A stretch of DNA of 27,776 nt from a virus, in the IMG/VR virus record IMGVR_UViG_3300025098_000224, positions 1-27,776 of that record, one strand, 5' to 3'. The translations under genes were made by a program, and so were the position numbers. A model generated the notes under the pieces. It saw only the letters and a program-made list of their open reading frames with translations, had not been told where the DNA came from and did not search any database. Shown in pieces: positions 19,958 to 27,502 of this stretch; the stretch's first letter is position 1, and every line of letters begins with the position of its first letter.

Positions 19958-20400
19958 ATTCCTGATGTAAACTTCTTAAAGTCTAGAATGTTCTTAACGT
20001 GAGTATGTCTCCACCGAATATTACCCATAATTTCTTCGAGTGTTTCAATGATTGCTTTCTGATAATCAATCTGGGCTTTAATACGAGTAAGATCTTCATC
20101 AGTTGAATAGTACATATCCATGTCTGACTTAAGAGGCTTTGTCATACCATCAAATGGATCGTATTTCCAATTACGTTTATCCATATCCTGCTGCGTCATC
20201 TTACCATTATAGTATAACCACTTGTCCTTTTTTATGGACTCATGTTCGATTTCTTTTCTTTTCAATTGCAGCTTCGCCATCGAAAAGAGTTCAAGGTATT
20301 TCGCGTGTAATTTTGAAGACTTAATCGTTTCTTCATCGAGGCAAACATCGTCAATTACGACGTCCTCTTTCCACATTTCAAGGATTTTATCAAGATTCAT
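19954..20400 (-). CDS. uvsY: UvsY recombination mediator
   Basis: A 148-residue helical protein matching T4 UvsY (137 residues) in layout: DVVIDDVCLDEETIKSSKLHAKYLELFSMAKL near the N-terminus, KDKWLYYNGKM (58-68), and a C-terminal HVKNILDFKKFTSGM corresponding to the T4 HIQDMRAFEAGK end. UvsY loads the UvsX recombinase onto gp32-coated single strands. The gene begins 3 nt after the tail-tube-like gene and overlaps uvsW. UvsX is not in this window. Confidence 0.88.
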   Translation of the reverse strand: MNLDKILEMWKEDVVIDDVCLDEETIKSSKLHAKYLELFSMAKLQLKRKEIEHESIKKDKWLYYNGKMTQQDMDKRNWKYDPFDGMTKPLKSDMDMYYSTDEDLTRIKAQIDYQKAIIETLEEIMGNIRWRHTHVKNILDFKKFTSGM

Positions 20401-20403
20401 ATT

Positions 20404-20880
20404 TTATTTAATAATCACAAATTCATCATAACGGAACGAAACATCAGACTGTAGGTATTCTACATCCGTTGATTGAGTATTGAACTCAACTCCGCTTAAC
20501 GAGATAGGAAAGGCATTTTTAAATTGGAATTGTTTGTTTACAACATTGTGTGCAGACATGACAGATAGAATCATATCGGCCTTTTCAGTTTTCTCTGTAT
20601 TCGCCTTTAACCAATTAAACATTTCGCTATAGTTGTTCATATCTTCGTCAATAATAAATCTAAGATTCAATTGCCCGAATTGGCGAGTTTCACCCGGCTG
20701 ATAACTAATAGCATTTCGAAATGGAACAGAAATTTCACCAGTCGAAATGTCTGGCAAATTAAACGTCGTTAAAAAGTATTCTGTATTCCCATACTTTTCA
20801 AGATTAATAGTAAGCTTAAAACCAATTGGCGTAAGATAATTAATATTGGTCGTTAAATTTTTCTTTACTGTTGTAGCCAT
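20404..20880 (-). CDS. Tail tube-like virion protein (gp19/gp54 type)
   Basis: A 158-residue protein. LPDISTGEISVPFRNAISYQPGETRQFGQLNLRFIIDEDMNNYSEMFNWLKA (middle) and the later FPISLSGVEFNTQSTDVEYLQSDVSFRYDEF follow the pattern of T4-like tail-tube and tube-initiator proteins, which share a G-x-L-x-x-x-F-x-x-DE-x-x-NY core. It may be the tube protein, a baseplate tube initiator, or a related head-tail protein; I cannot separate these. The start at 20880 is preferred to an upstream in-frame ATG because it lies 5 nt after an exact late box; the longer frame would translate through the terminator hairpin. Confidence 0.65.
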   Translation of the reverse strand: MATTVKKNLTTNINYLTPIGFKLTINLEKYGNTEYFLTTFNLPDISTGEISVPFRNAISYQPGETRQFGQLNLRFIIDEDMNNYSEMFNWLKANTEKTEKADMILSVMSAHNVVNKQFQFKNAFPISLSGVEFNTQSTDVEYLQSDVSFRYDEFVIIK

Positions 20881-20885
20881 AATAT

Positions 20886-20893
20886 TATTTATA
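20886..20893 (-). promoter_or_regulatory. Late promoter TATAAATA before the tail tube-like gene
   Basis: An exact late box on the minus strand, 5 nt before the ATG at 20880, which would put the transcript start on the A of the ATG. It directly abuts the T-run of the gene 23 terminator. Confidence 0.75.
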
Positions 20894-20923
20894 AAAAAAG
20901 GGGGCCCCCTTTCGGGGACCCCC
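20894..20923 (-). terminator. Strong intrinsic terminator after gene 23
   Basis: On the minus strand GGGGGTCCCC, GAAA, GGGGGCCCCC forms a 10-bp stem with one U-G pair and a GAAA tetraloop, followed by a run of T running into TATAAATA. Read on the plus strand the same position is an A-C mismatch, so the structure is built for minus-strand RNA. It ends the head operon. Confidence 0.9.
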
Positions 20924-20942
20924 AAGACTAAGAGTTTAAATC

Positions 20943-22214
20943 TTAGGTATTGTCATTGTTAATGTTATTAACGTTGAAGGTCTGATAGTAGACGTTAGTC
21001 TTATTGAGACCAGGTGAGTTGAACACTTCGTTCAGCGGGTTTTGCACAAGACCGTAACGTGTCTTGAAGGCAATCTTCGGTTGGAAGCTGTTCTCACCAA
21101 CGGCACGGACCATAGTAAGAGGAACGTATGGGCAGTAGAACAGACCAGCGTCGTATGCAGAAGCACCTTTATAACCAACGGTAGCGTAATCGTTACCAGC
21201 ATAAGGGTCAACATAAACCTTAAGGCGGCCATTCAGAGTACCAGCGAATGTGTTACCAAGGGCATCAACACTCAGTTCACCTTCACCACCGAATACAAGT
21301 TTACCAGCGGCAGCAAGGGCAGAAGCAACGTTGCTGGAGCAGATAACGAAGTTACCTTTTCCGCGACGAGTTTCAGTTGCAATCTTGTTAGCAGCTTGTT
21401 CGATGTGGAAGATAAGCGACTGGAATTTTTCTTGCAACCAACGGCCATCGGCGTCAGAGGCAAGGTCAAACTTACCGGCAGCAGCTGCTGCACCTTGGAA
21501 GCTCTTACCAGTGGTCACAATCTCGCGAATAACTTCACGGTTGATTTCACCAAGAATTTCACCGGAAAGGATGTTAGCAAGCTCGGACTCAGCGTCAAGG
21601 CCGTGAACAGCCTTAAGGTCTTGAGCAAGCTCCATTGAGTACTCAGCCTTAAGTTGACGTGTCTTAGCAGTAACAGTTGCTTTTTCGATGGTGAAACCCA
21701 TTTCAGCAAGTGAAGTTTCAACTTCAGCAGTTCCAGTAGCGATACCGGTACCAGTTGAACCTGTTGCTTCACCGAAGTGACCAGGGGAATCAAGAAGCTG
21801 ACCAGCGTGAGTACCTGTACCAGAGAAGTCTGTGTCAGGCTCATTCTTGAATGCTTCAGTATCGGTAGTAACGATTGCTGTACCATCACCGAAACGTGGC
21901 TTCATTGCAAAGATAAGACCGGTTGGTCCGCTCATTGGTTGAACGCCAGCAACATCATAAGCGATGAGGTTTGGCATTGCACGACGTACAAGAGAAATAA
22001 GCACTGGATCAGGAGTCGTAATAGAACCTGTATTTTGTTGTGCATCCTCTGTAAGAGTGAAGGATGAGTGAGCGGCTTCTTGGCGAAGTGCAACTTCGGT
22101 ATTTTCAAGAAGCTTGGCAGTCACTGCCTTCTTATAGCTATCACTGATAGCAGGAGCATCCGCGTGATCAAGCACTGGAGCCCACTTACTTAGTTCTTTT
22201 TCTGCGTTTAGCAT
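20943..22214 (-). CDS. 23: Major capsid protein (T4 gp23)
   Basis: A 423-residue capsid precursor; T4 gp23 is 521. The core SLVRRAMPNLIAYDVAGVQPMSGPTGLIFAMKPRFG is the gp23 hallmark, and the C-terminal PYVPLTMVRAVGENSFQPKIAFKTRYGL also fits. The start MLNAEKELSKW at 22214 is chosen because the upstream 34 codons have no capsid character. A likely gp21 cleavage site is FTLTE/DAQQ, after E56, matching the (I/L)-x-E rule, just before the conserved core. The gene follows gp22 by 25 nt with no promoter of its own seen, so it depends on the late promoter at 24501-24508. Confidence 0.97.
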   Translation of the reverse strand: MLNAEKELSKWAPVLDHADAPAISDSYKKAVTAKLLENTEVALRQEAAHSSFTLTEDAQQNTGSITTPDPVLISLVRRAMPNLIAYDVAGVQPMSGPTGLIFAMKPRFGDGTAIVTTDTEAFKNEPDTDFSGTGTHAGQLLDSPGHFGEATGSTGTGIATGTAEVETSLAEMGFTIEKATVTAKTRQLKAEYSMELAQDLKAVHGLDAESELANILSGEILGEINREVIREIVTTGKSFQGAAAAAGKFDLASDADGRWLQEKFQSLIFHIEQAANKIATETRRGKGNFVICSSNVASALAAAGKLVFGGEGELSVDALGNTFAGTLNGRLKVYVDPYAGNDYATVGYKGASAYDAGLFYCPYVPLTMVRAVGENSFQPKIAFKTRYGLVQNPLNEVFNSPGLNKTNVYYQTFNVNNINNDNT

Positions 22215-22239
22215 AATAGTTTTTTCTAGTTGTTTTGGG

Positions 22240-23673
22240 TTAGTCTTTGAAACGTGAAAGGGCAGAGGTGTACTTTTGCATATCCGAAGATAATTTAGCA
22301 TTAGGATCACCAGCACCTTCTACGATGGTTTGGGTTTGTGTTGAACTTTTAGTTTCAACGTTTGGAGTTTCTTCCTTATTGGAATCGGAAAAGAAGTTTT
22401 CCTTAATTGTAGCAACTTTATCTGCAAAGGTATCAGCATCGACAAATTCGATTTCTTCAACCATTGAAGCAAGTTTTGCACTTTCTGTAGTTGCCAAATC
22501 AGACGATGCTTCAGTAATAACCTTTTCCTTTTCAAGAGAAACGACTTTCTCCGAAAGAATAATGTTACTTTCTTGTGCATCAGCCAAAGATTCATTTGCC
22601 GAAGAAAGGTCTTCGGAAAGTTCATCAACCAAATTCCTCTTGCCTTCAGGAACTTCAATGTAATGTTCTGTGAACACACCTTGAAGTGCAGACATGAAGT
22701 CTTCGGTAATCTCTGTACGAAGTTTGTTATCAACAAACTCTTGGTTTTCTTCAATCCAAGTTTCAACAACGTAAGAAAGATAATCGTCGATCTTAGTCAC
22801 AAGTTTTTCACGAATGTATTCAACTTCTTCCTTTAGATCTTCGTTATACTGTTCTTCGAGTTCTTCTTTAATTGAAGTTACACGGTTTGCCAAAGCAGCT
22901 TCGAATAGAGTAGCGGCTTTTGATTTGAAGTCTTCGGTGAGGTTTTGTTCAGCATCAACAAGCACTGAAAGATCTTCTTCAAGCGCATTTGCACCTTCTT
23001 CAGTACTTTCATTGCAATGTGATGCCATGATGTTTTTATAAGAAGCTGTAAGCTCGTCCTTTTTCATGGCCTTAAGTTGACCATACATGGCGTTGATCAT
23101 GTCAGCCTTAGTTTTAGGCATGTCAGAATCTTCTTCATGTTCGCCTTCTGCTATAGGATTGATTGCCTTATAAGCAGAAACCAATTGGGACTTTTTCATG
23201 CCTTTTAACGCATCAAAACTGGCGGAAAGAATACCACCCTTTGTTTTGTCTTCAGGCATTTCAACTTCATCTTCTTCCTCTTCTTCGACTTCATCTTCAT
23301 GAGCATCCTCTTCGACTTCATCTTCATGAGCATCCTCTTCGACTTCGTCTTCTTCTTCATGGGCACCCTCTTCGATGTCTTCTTCTTCATCTTCGTGAGC
23401 ACCCTCTTTAACTTCGTCTTCGTCTTCTTCGACTTCATCTTCGTGGGCACCCTCTTTGACTTCATCTTCGTCTTCGTGAGCATCCTCTTCGACTTCGTCT
23501 TCTTTTTCGTCTTCCTCGTTCTTCTTAGCTTCGCCAAGGAGAACATCTAAGATTGAATCAGACAGATCTTGTGTTGTCTCAGAAACTTCTTCAGGTGTAT
23601 CCTGTTCAAGCTCCTGATTCTCAACGAGATCAATCTCTTCAATATCTTCGACAGTTTGTTTTTCGTCTAACAT
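22240..23673 (-). CDS. 22: Prohead core scaffold protein (T4 gp22) with acidic repeat domain
   Basis: A 477-residue scaffold protein; T4 gp22 is 269. The C-terminal half (about 225-440) is helical and charged, as in gp22, with coiled-coil segments (ELEEQYNEDLKEEVEYIREKL and LVDELSEDLSSANESL). Residues 52-140 form an almost purely Glu/Asp stretch with six AHE units, encoded by imperfect direct repeats. Residues 156-171 and 200-215 are duplicated (LKGMKKSQLVSAYKAI versus LKAMKKDELTASYKNI). Position between gp21 and gp23 supports the call. The N-terminal acid region may organise the core or be removed by gp21 before DNA packaging; that is inference. Confidence 0.9.
   Translation of the reverse strand: MLDEKQTVEDIEEIDLVENQELEQDTPEEVSETTQDLSDSILDVLLGEAKKNEEDEKEDEVEEDAHEDEDEVKEGAHEDEVEEDEDEVKEGAHEDEEEDIEEGAHEEEDEVEEDAHEDEVEEDAHEDEVEEEEEDEVEMPEDKTKGGILSASFDALKGMKKSQLVSAYKAINPIAEGEHEEDSDMPKTKADMINAMYGQLKAMKKDELTASYKNIMASHCNESTEEGANALEEDLSVLVDAEQNLTEDFKSKAATLFEAALANRVTSIKEELEEQYNEDLKEEVEYIREKLVTKIDDYLSYVVETWIEENQEFVDNKLRTEITEDFMSALQGVFTEHYIEVPEGKRNLVDELSEDLSSANESLADAQESNIILSEKVVSLEKEKVITEASSDLATTESAKLASMVEEIEFVDADTFADKVATIKENFFSDSNKEETPNVETKSSTQTQTIVEGAGDPNAKLSSDMQKYTSALSRFKD
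23286..23520 (-). repeat. 22: Acidic-coding tandem repeats in gene 22
   Basis: Imperfect tandem repeats; two adjacent 27-nt units (23286-23312 and 23313-23339) are identical and encode EEDAHEDEV, with 5-6 diverged units to about 23520. The units keep the reading frame. Such repeats are prone to length change and can break short-read assembly. Confidence 0.85.
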
Positions 23674-23688
23674 ATTAATTGTTTTGAA

Positions 23689-24330
23689 TTAGAGTTTGGA
23701 GAGGAAATCACTAAAGATCCGTTCCTGTGCTTCACTGATCCGCCCAAGTGGAACCTTTTTAATTTCAGTCTCATATTCTTCAATTTGCTGAGATTTTAAA
23801 ATGCCATTTTCCCAAACCCATTCAACTCCTTCCATGATACCTTCAACGAAGGCACTAGGAGCAGAGGGGTCTTGAACAATGTCGACAGTTGAAAGAATAA
23901 AATCATCTTTCACAAATGTCTTTGCATTTCGATTCTCAACAGTACCCATACCACGACTTGAGACACCTAACTTACACCCACCATCAACGAGACCTTTCAC
24001 AATTTTGCCCATCGGTGTGTCAAGAATAAGTGCCTTTCCAACAACATCATTACCTTGCCACTTAAGCTCGGTAATTCTGTGTGAAACTTTATCTAAGTTA
24101 ATTGTAGGACCATCAGGGTGATTTAATTCACCAACTGCTCTTCCCGTTTTAACTTGTTCTTTAACATACTTATCACATGCGCTTTCAAGAACGCCTTTTG
24201 GATAAATTCGCTTATTGCGATTTTCCTTTTCTGCTTGCATGAAGACACCTTCAATATAGACGTCCTTCTTACCGTTCTTTTCTTCGGTAATATATTCAAG
24301 CGATTCTAAGTGTTCTGTGATAAGTTTCAT
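23689..24330 (-). CDS. 21: Prohead core protease (T4 gp21)
   Basis: A 213-residue serine protease that digests the core and trims gp23; length equals T4 gp21 (212). The catalytic histidine is in GELNHP (H71), the serine in LGVSSRG (S124 or S125) and an aspartate in STVDIVQDPSAP (D150 or D154). NRNKRIYPKGVL near residue 38 is the usual substrate-binding region. It follows the small core peptide with an ATGA overlap and precedes gp22 by 15 nt, the T4 order. Confidence 0.96.
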   Translation of the reverse strand: MKLITEHLESLEYITEEKNGKKDVYIEGVFMQAEKENRNKRIYPKGVLESACDKYVKEQVKTGRAVGELNHPDGPTINLDKVSHRITELKWQGNDVVGKALILDTPMGKIVKGLVDGGCKLGVSSRGMGTVENRNAKTFVKDDFILSTVDIVQDPSAPSAFVEGIMEGVEWVWENGILKSQQIEEYETEIKKVPLGRISEAQERIFSDFLSKL

Positions 24331-24491
24331 TTTTCTTTAGATCTATTGTAAATGTCTGAGGTTAAACCGACCTTTCTTACTTCCAAAGCGGTTTTCAATT
24401 TACTATCGATCGCGTCTTTAAAATTTTTAGAAGCCTGAATAGGCTTATTTTGAACTATGCTTGAAAATACTTTTTCTGCGTCTTCTTTCAT
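24327..24491 (-). CDS. Small prohead core protein (T4 gp67/gp68-like)
   Basis: A 54-residue protein too short to stand out by length but well supported by context. It reads MKEDAEKVFSSIVQNKPIQA then FKDAIDSKLKTALEVRKVGL, the helical 'N-P-x-x-A-x-x-x-F-x-x-x-I-x-x-K' layout of the gp67/gp68 core peptides that precede gene 21 in T4-like phages. Its stop overlaps the gene 21 start (ATGA), and an exact late box lies 9 nt before its ATG, so it opens the head operon. Which of the two T4 proteins it matches cannot be decided. Confidence 0.75.
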   Translation of the reverse strand: MKEDAEKVFSSIVQNKPIQASKNFKDAIDSKLKTALEVRKVGLTSDIYNRSKEK

Positions 24492-24500
24492 ATTCTAATA

Positions 24501-24508
24501 TATTTATA
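24501..24508 (-). promoter_or_regulatory. Late promoter TATAAATA for the head operon
   Basis: An exact late box 9 nt upstream of the core peptide ATG at 24491; predicted leader of about 4 nt. It should drive the core peptide, 21, 22 and 23 to the terminator at 20894-20923. Confidence 0.75.
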
Positions 24509-24526
24509 ATAATTTAATTTTTAACT

Positions 24527-24838
24527 TCACTCTGAAGGAGAGTCGTTTGGCGCAACGTAGGTAACGCTACCATCTGCATTAGTCACAAACACTTCAGGGT
24601 TGTGTGCGGTCAAACCATCAGCTTGACCAAGAGAATCGAGCGCGGTGTAAAGAGTATTGTAAACAGTAATTGCTTCAACTGCCTGCGTACCAAGAACATC
24701 AAGAATTGCTTGTTCTTCGCCTTCAGTAGTAACAAGTGAATAAGCATTTTTTGCTTGTGCACGCAAAAAGCTAACTGTCTGCTCGTTGATTTCTTCAATC
24801 CGAACAGCGACTTGAGTTGATTTAGGTATTAGTGCCAT
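24527..24838 (-). CDS. Hypothetical virion-region protein
   Basis: A 103-residue protein not recognised. Residues 1-70 form helices (RIEEINEQTVSFLRAQAKNAYSLV, then EEQAILDVLGTQAVEAITVYNTLYTALDSLG), followed by a short, likely exposed tail (FVTNADGSVTYVAPNDSPSE). It lies between a tail-fibre gene and the head operon, preceded 5 nt upstream by a late-type box CATAAATA, so it is probably a late structural or accessory virion protein. No enzyme motif is visible. Confidence 0.65.
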   Translation of the reverse strand: MALIPKSTQVAVRIEEINEQTVSFLRAQAKNAYSLVTTEGEEQAILDVLGTQAVEAITVYNTLYTALDSLGQADGLTAHNPEVFVTNADGSVTYVAPNDSPSE

Positions 24839-24843
24839 GATTG

Positions 24844-24851
24844 TATTTATG
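24844..24851 (-). promoter_or_regulatory. Late-type box CATAAATA
   Basis: One mismatch from the T4 late consensus, 5 nt before the ATG at 24838, the same distance as the exact box before the tail-tube-like gene. Confidence 0.55.
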
Positions 24852-24855
24852 TTAA

Positions 24856-26139
24856 TTAGTTGTCAGGTGTATAAATTTTGCAGCTGTAAACATTGGCCTT
24901 GGAGGTTGCTGTTCCAGAAGATGAATTTGCTACTTCTATAGCAGCTCGTGATGTAGCAGATGCGCCCGTTCCAGTTGGACCGCCTGTGGTCGTAATCGTG
25001 CTAAAACTATCAGCGCCATAATTGCCATAATACGCTGTTATGGTTCCAGATGCGTTACTATAAATTGCTAAAGTTTGTGGTTGCAATCTCGTTCCAGAAT
25101 AAAGATTTGCAAATGTTGTTGCTGTAAGGGTGGTTCCGTTATGTGCAAATACTCTCCATTGCGTATGTGTGGCATTGCGTTTTATCTCAACTCCAAACCC
25201 GTCATCACTAATTGGATCATCACCTGATGCTGCAGGTGCACCTGTACCTGTTCCAACAATTATCCTAATTCGATTCGATTCGTCATTGGCTGCAAACTTA
25301 GAGATATTACAAGAAAGACCTATTGGCTTGCTAAAGTATATACCAGCACCTGAAAGACCGGGTGCGCTATTAAGGCCACGACCAATCACCGCCTTACCAT
25401 AACCGCTATTACTCGTGCCAGATTGCAACACTACCCAAGCATCACCAGCACTTGTTTGACTTACTGATCCAGTTCCAGTTTTAGTAAATGATGGTATAAC
25501 CAACGGGTTCCACAATCTTGCAGAGTTTAGCCATCTGTCGGTATCGACTAGGTTACGAGTCATTAGCGAATTATCTGTGCTTGCAGCTTGACTTGACGCT
25601 TCAGCTTGACCACCTATATTTACTCCACCACTAAAGGTGAAAGTCCCACCACTTTCCGAACCCCATTGGCTACTACCTCCTCCATCACGAAAAGTAGAGC
25701 AGGCAAGATATCCAGTTACAGTTGCATTATTGGTTACCGATAGATCACCAGTATATACAAAACTACCAGCAGTAATATCATTAGCAACATGAAGCGCGGT
25801 TGATGGTGAGGTTGTTCCAATACCTACACTGCCGCCCGAATCGACATACAATGTTCCAGAACCAAGTGCTGCGTTACCTGCCTGATCAAACGCATAAGAT
25901 GGTGAGGCTGTTCCAACGCCTACACGGTTATTTGACGAATCAACATGCAGTGTGTTAGTGTCCACGGTGAGATTAGCACTAAAAACAGCATTACTTGAAA
26001 ATGTTTTTGCACCACCAATGCTTTGAGTGCCGGTCAGTTTAACGTAGTTATTATCTAAATCCAAATTACTTCGCATAGCCGCATTGTTTGCAGATTGCAA
26101 AAATGTATCAACATTGGCACTTACTGTAACGTCTGACAT
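24856..26139 (-). CDS. Tail fibre or virion-surface protein with GIGT repeats
   Basis: A 427-residue late structural protein. The N-terminus (NNAAMRSNLDLDNNYVKLTGTQSIGGAKTFSS) is a classic tail-fibre shaft pattern, followed by two copies of a G-[VI]-G-T-[AT]-S-P unit (74-80 and 106-112), typical of marine phage fibres. The rest is beta-rich, Gly/Ser/Thr-rich and low in charge, ending in a possible lectin-like domain (FGVEIKRNATHTQWRVFAHNGTTLTATTFANLYSG, about 310-345). No chaperone or peptidase tail is visible. Probable role: host recognition. An exact late box lies 20 nt upstream. Confidence 0.75.
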   Translation of the reverse strand: MSDVTVSANVDTFLQSANNAAMRSNLDLDNNYVKLTGTQSIGGAKTFSSNAVFSANLTVDTNTLHVDSSNNRVGVGTASPSYAFDQAGNAALGSGTLYVDSGGSVGIGTTSPSTALHVANDITAGSFVYTGDLSVTNNATVTGYLACSTFRDGGGSSQWGSESGGTFTFSGGVNIGGQAEASSQAASTDNSLMTRNLVDTDRWLNSARLWNPLVIPSFTKTGTGSVSQTSAGDAWVVLQSGTSNSGYGKAVIGRGLNSAPGLSGAGIYFSKPIGLSCNISKFAANDESNRIRIIVGTGTGAPAASGDDPISDDGFGVEIKRNATHTQWRVFAHNGTTLTATTFANLYSGTRLQPQTLAIYSNASGTITAYYGNYGADSFSTITTTGGPTGTGASATSRAAIEVANSSSGTATSKANVYSCKIYTPDN

Positions 26140-26158
26140 AATTATTTATTGGTTAATT

Positions 26159-26166
26159 TATTTATA
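26159..26166 (-). promoter_or_regulatory. Late promoter TATAAATA for the fibre gene
   Basis: An exact late box 19 nt upstream of the fibre ATG at 26139, followed by a second near match AATAAATA (26143-26150). Predicted leader about 14 nt without a Shine-Dalgarno. Confidence 0.65.
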
Positions 26167-26197
26167 CTAGTTTTAATTTCTATTTGGACATATTGCC

Positions 26198-26638
26198 TTA
26201 GATCCAATTGTTATTTGGAAACCACCCATCAGCATCCATTTCTGCCTTGGTTCTAAGATTGGCGGACAAGCTAGGAGATTCAATAATTACTTGAAGGAAA
26301 GATATTCTACCACCCTTTGCATCTTCGATGTTAGTTTCGATCGCATTAGCTTCTTCTAACGTTACGGCATCCTCAATAAGCGCACGAAAAGCAGGAACAT
26401 CGCAATCTTCATGAATAGGCTGATCTTCAGTGCACTGATAAATGGTCTCGCCATTTTCGCCCTCAAGTTGATAACTGACCTCGCCTAATACACTAAGTGC
26501 TGCCCGGCCATCTGTGTGAACGTGCCAATCAACATAGTATTCGGTTGCATCGTTGCCACTAGGACGAGTTAATCTCCACATCGCAGAAGATAACGCTTTG
26601 GCGTGTTGCTCGCCCTGACTTAGAATTAGATATTTCAT
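26198..26638 (-). CDS. Hypothetical protein in the tail-fibre region
   Basis: A 146-residue protein not recognised. It has mixed beta and helical character: MKYLILSQGEQ at the start, a YYVDWHVHTDGRAAL segment (35-49), and a helical DAVTLEEANAIETNIEDAKGG region before a Trp-rich end. It could be a small fibre accessory or assembly protein, but nothing specific supports that. It overlaps the upstream LamG-like gene by 4 nt, so it is coupled to it. A gap of 58 nt, holding the fibre gene's late box, separates it from the fibre gene. Confidence 0.65.
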   Translation of the reverse strand: MKYLILSQGEQHAKALSSAMWRLTRPSGNDATEYYVDWHVHTDGRAALSVLGEVSYQLEGENGETIYQCTEDQPIHEDCDVPAFRALIEDAVTLEEANAIETNIEDAKGGRISFLQVIIESPSLSANLRTKAEMDADGWFPNNNWI

Positions 26639-27498
26639 GGTAAAGTAATTCCGTGGCGTCCAGCAATGTTGGATTCAATATCGGCGCGATTTGCTGATTG
26701 GTCTGTAAGGTAAATAACAATTTCTGAAATTGTGCCATTCCAAGTCAGGGTAACCCCATAAGATACAGAGCCGATCCGCCCGTTAGTTGTCGCGTTTGTA
26801 TTTGCTCCTGTAAGTGTGGTTCCTCCCGCCCCGTCAACGTATGCGGTCAAATCTGTTCCCGTGTATTCACCAGTAAACAGTTGAACATCTGCATCATAAT
26901 TTTGCTGTGCTTTTACGGCATTGCTTCTATGGTGAATAAGGCCCGACGATAAACCAAGCAAAGTAATGCCGTCATTACTGGCATCGCGAAAGTCAAGTAG
27001 GAACTGATTTGTGGTATTGTTTACGGGTTCGCAAACTGCAGACATCAAATGGCCAGAGTTTGACCCTGTGGCAAATGGCATTTGCAAATAATCGCCAGAA
27101 CCATCAAATGACACGGTTGCTTTACCATTGGAGTTCGTAATAACAGAACCACTATTTACGATCTTTGGTTGTGCCGATGCTGTAGTTTGTGTTGCGTTTT
27201 GCCCATTACCACTTTGATCATACCACGTCGTAACAAATGCATCTCCGGCACCAGCAAATGTAGCTAGAGCACCACCAGTAATATCTGTAGCCGAAAAATT
27301 ATCCTCGCTATTATCGCTGGAACGTCTTGCACGAATAACGTTACCACCGCCTCCAATGTTTTGCAGCGAATATGCTGCAGAAGCACCAGGATATTGATTT
27401 AACAAATGGGAACTATATGATAGCCCAAAAAAGGTGTTCGTAAAGCTATTTGAAAATGGTGAAATAAATGTATTCCACGTTGTTGATTTAAAAGGCAT
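26635..27498 (-). CDS. LamG-like (concanavalin-fold) virion-surface protein
   Basis: A 287-residue protein. AAYSLQNIGGGGNVIRARRSSDNSEDNF (41-68) and FVTTWYDQSGNGQNATQ (88-104) are the recurring elements of LamG/arabinofuranosidase-B-like domains found on phage and bacterial surface proteins, and the C-terminal ISEIVIYLTDQSANRADIESNIAGRHG is the usual closing strand and helix of such domains. It probably binds glycans on the cell surface. The start at 27498 (MPFKSTTW) is preferred over one 22 codons upstream, which lies inside the previous gene. Confidence 0.75.
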   Translation of the reverse strand: MPFKSTTWNTFISPFSNSFTNTFFGLSYSSHLLNQYPGASAAYSLQNIGGGGNVIRARRSSDNSEDNFSATDITGGALATFAGAGDAFVTTWYDQSGNGQNATQTTASAQPKIVNSGSVITNSNGKATVSFDGSGDYLQMPFATGSNSGHLMSAVCEPVNNTTNQFLLDFRDASNDGITLLGLSSGLIHHRSNAVKAQQNYDADVQLFTGEYTGTDLTAYVDGAGGTTLTGANTNATTNGRIGSVSYGVTLTWNGTISEIVIYLTDQSANRADIESNIAGRHGITLP

Positions 27499-27502
27499 AT
27501 TA

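Noticed and set aside
21042-21638. A 198-codon plus-strand open frame opposite gene 23
   Set aside because: It is antisense to a certain capsid gene whose biased codons keep the opposite frame open; the product has no recognisable domain and no promoter is seen.
22215-22316. A longer gp23 starting 34 codons upstream
   Set aside because: The extension overlaps the end of gene 22 and lacks capsid-like sequence; MLNAEKELSKW is the natural N-terminus.
23286-23520. CRISPR-like array of short repeats
   Set aside because: The repeats are in frame, encode an acidic protein segment and have no unique spacers.
22247-23550. Several plus-strand frames opposite gene 22, including Phe-rich ones
   Set aside because: They are mirror frames of the Glu/Asp repeat (GAA/GAT read backwards as TTC/ATC) and have no independent support.
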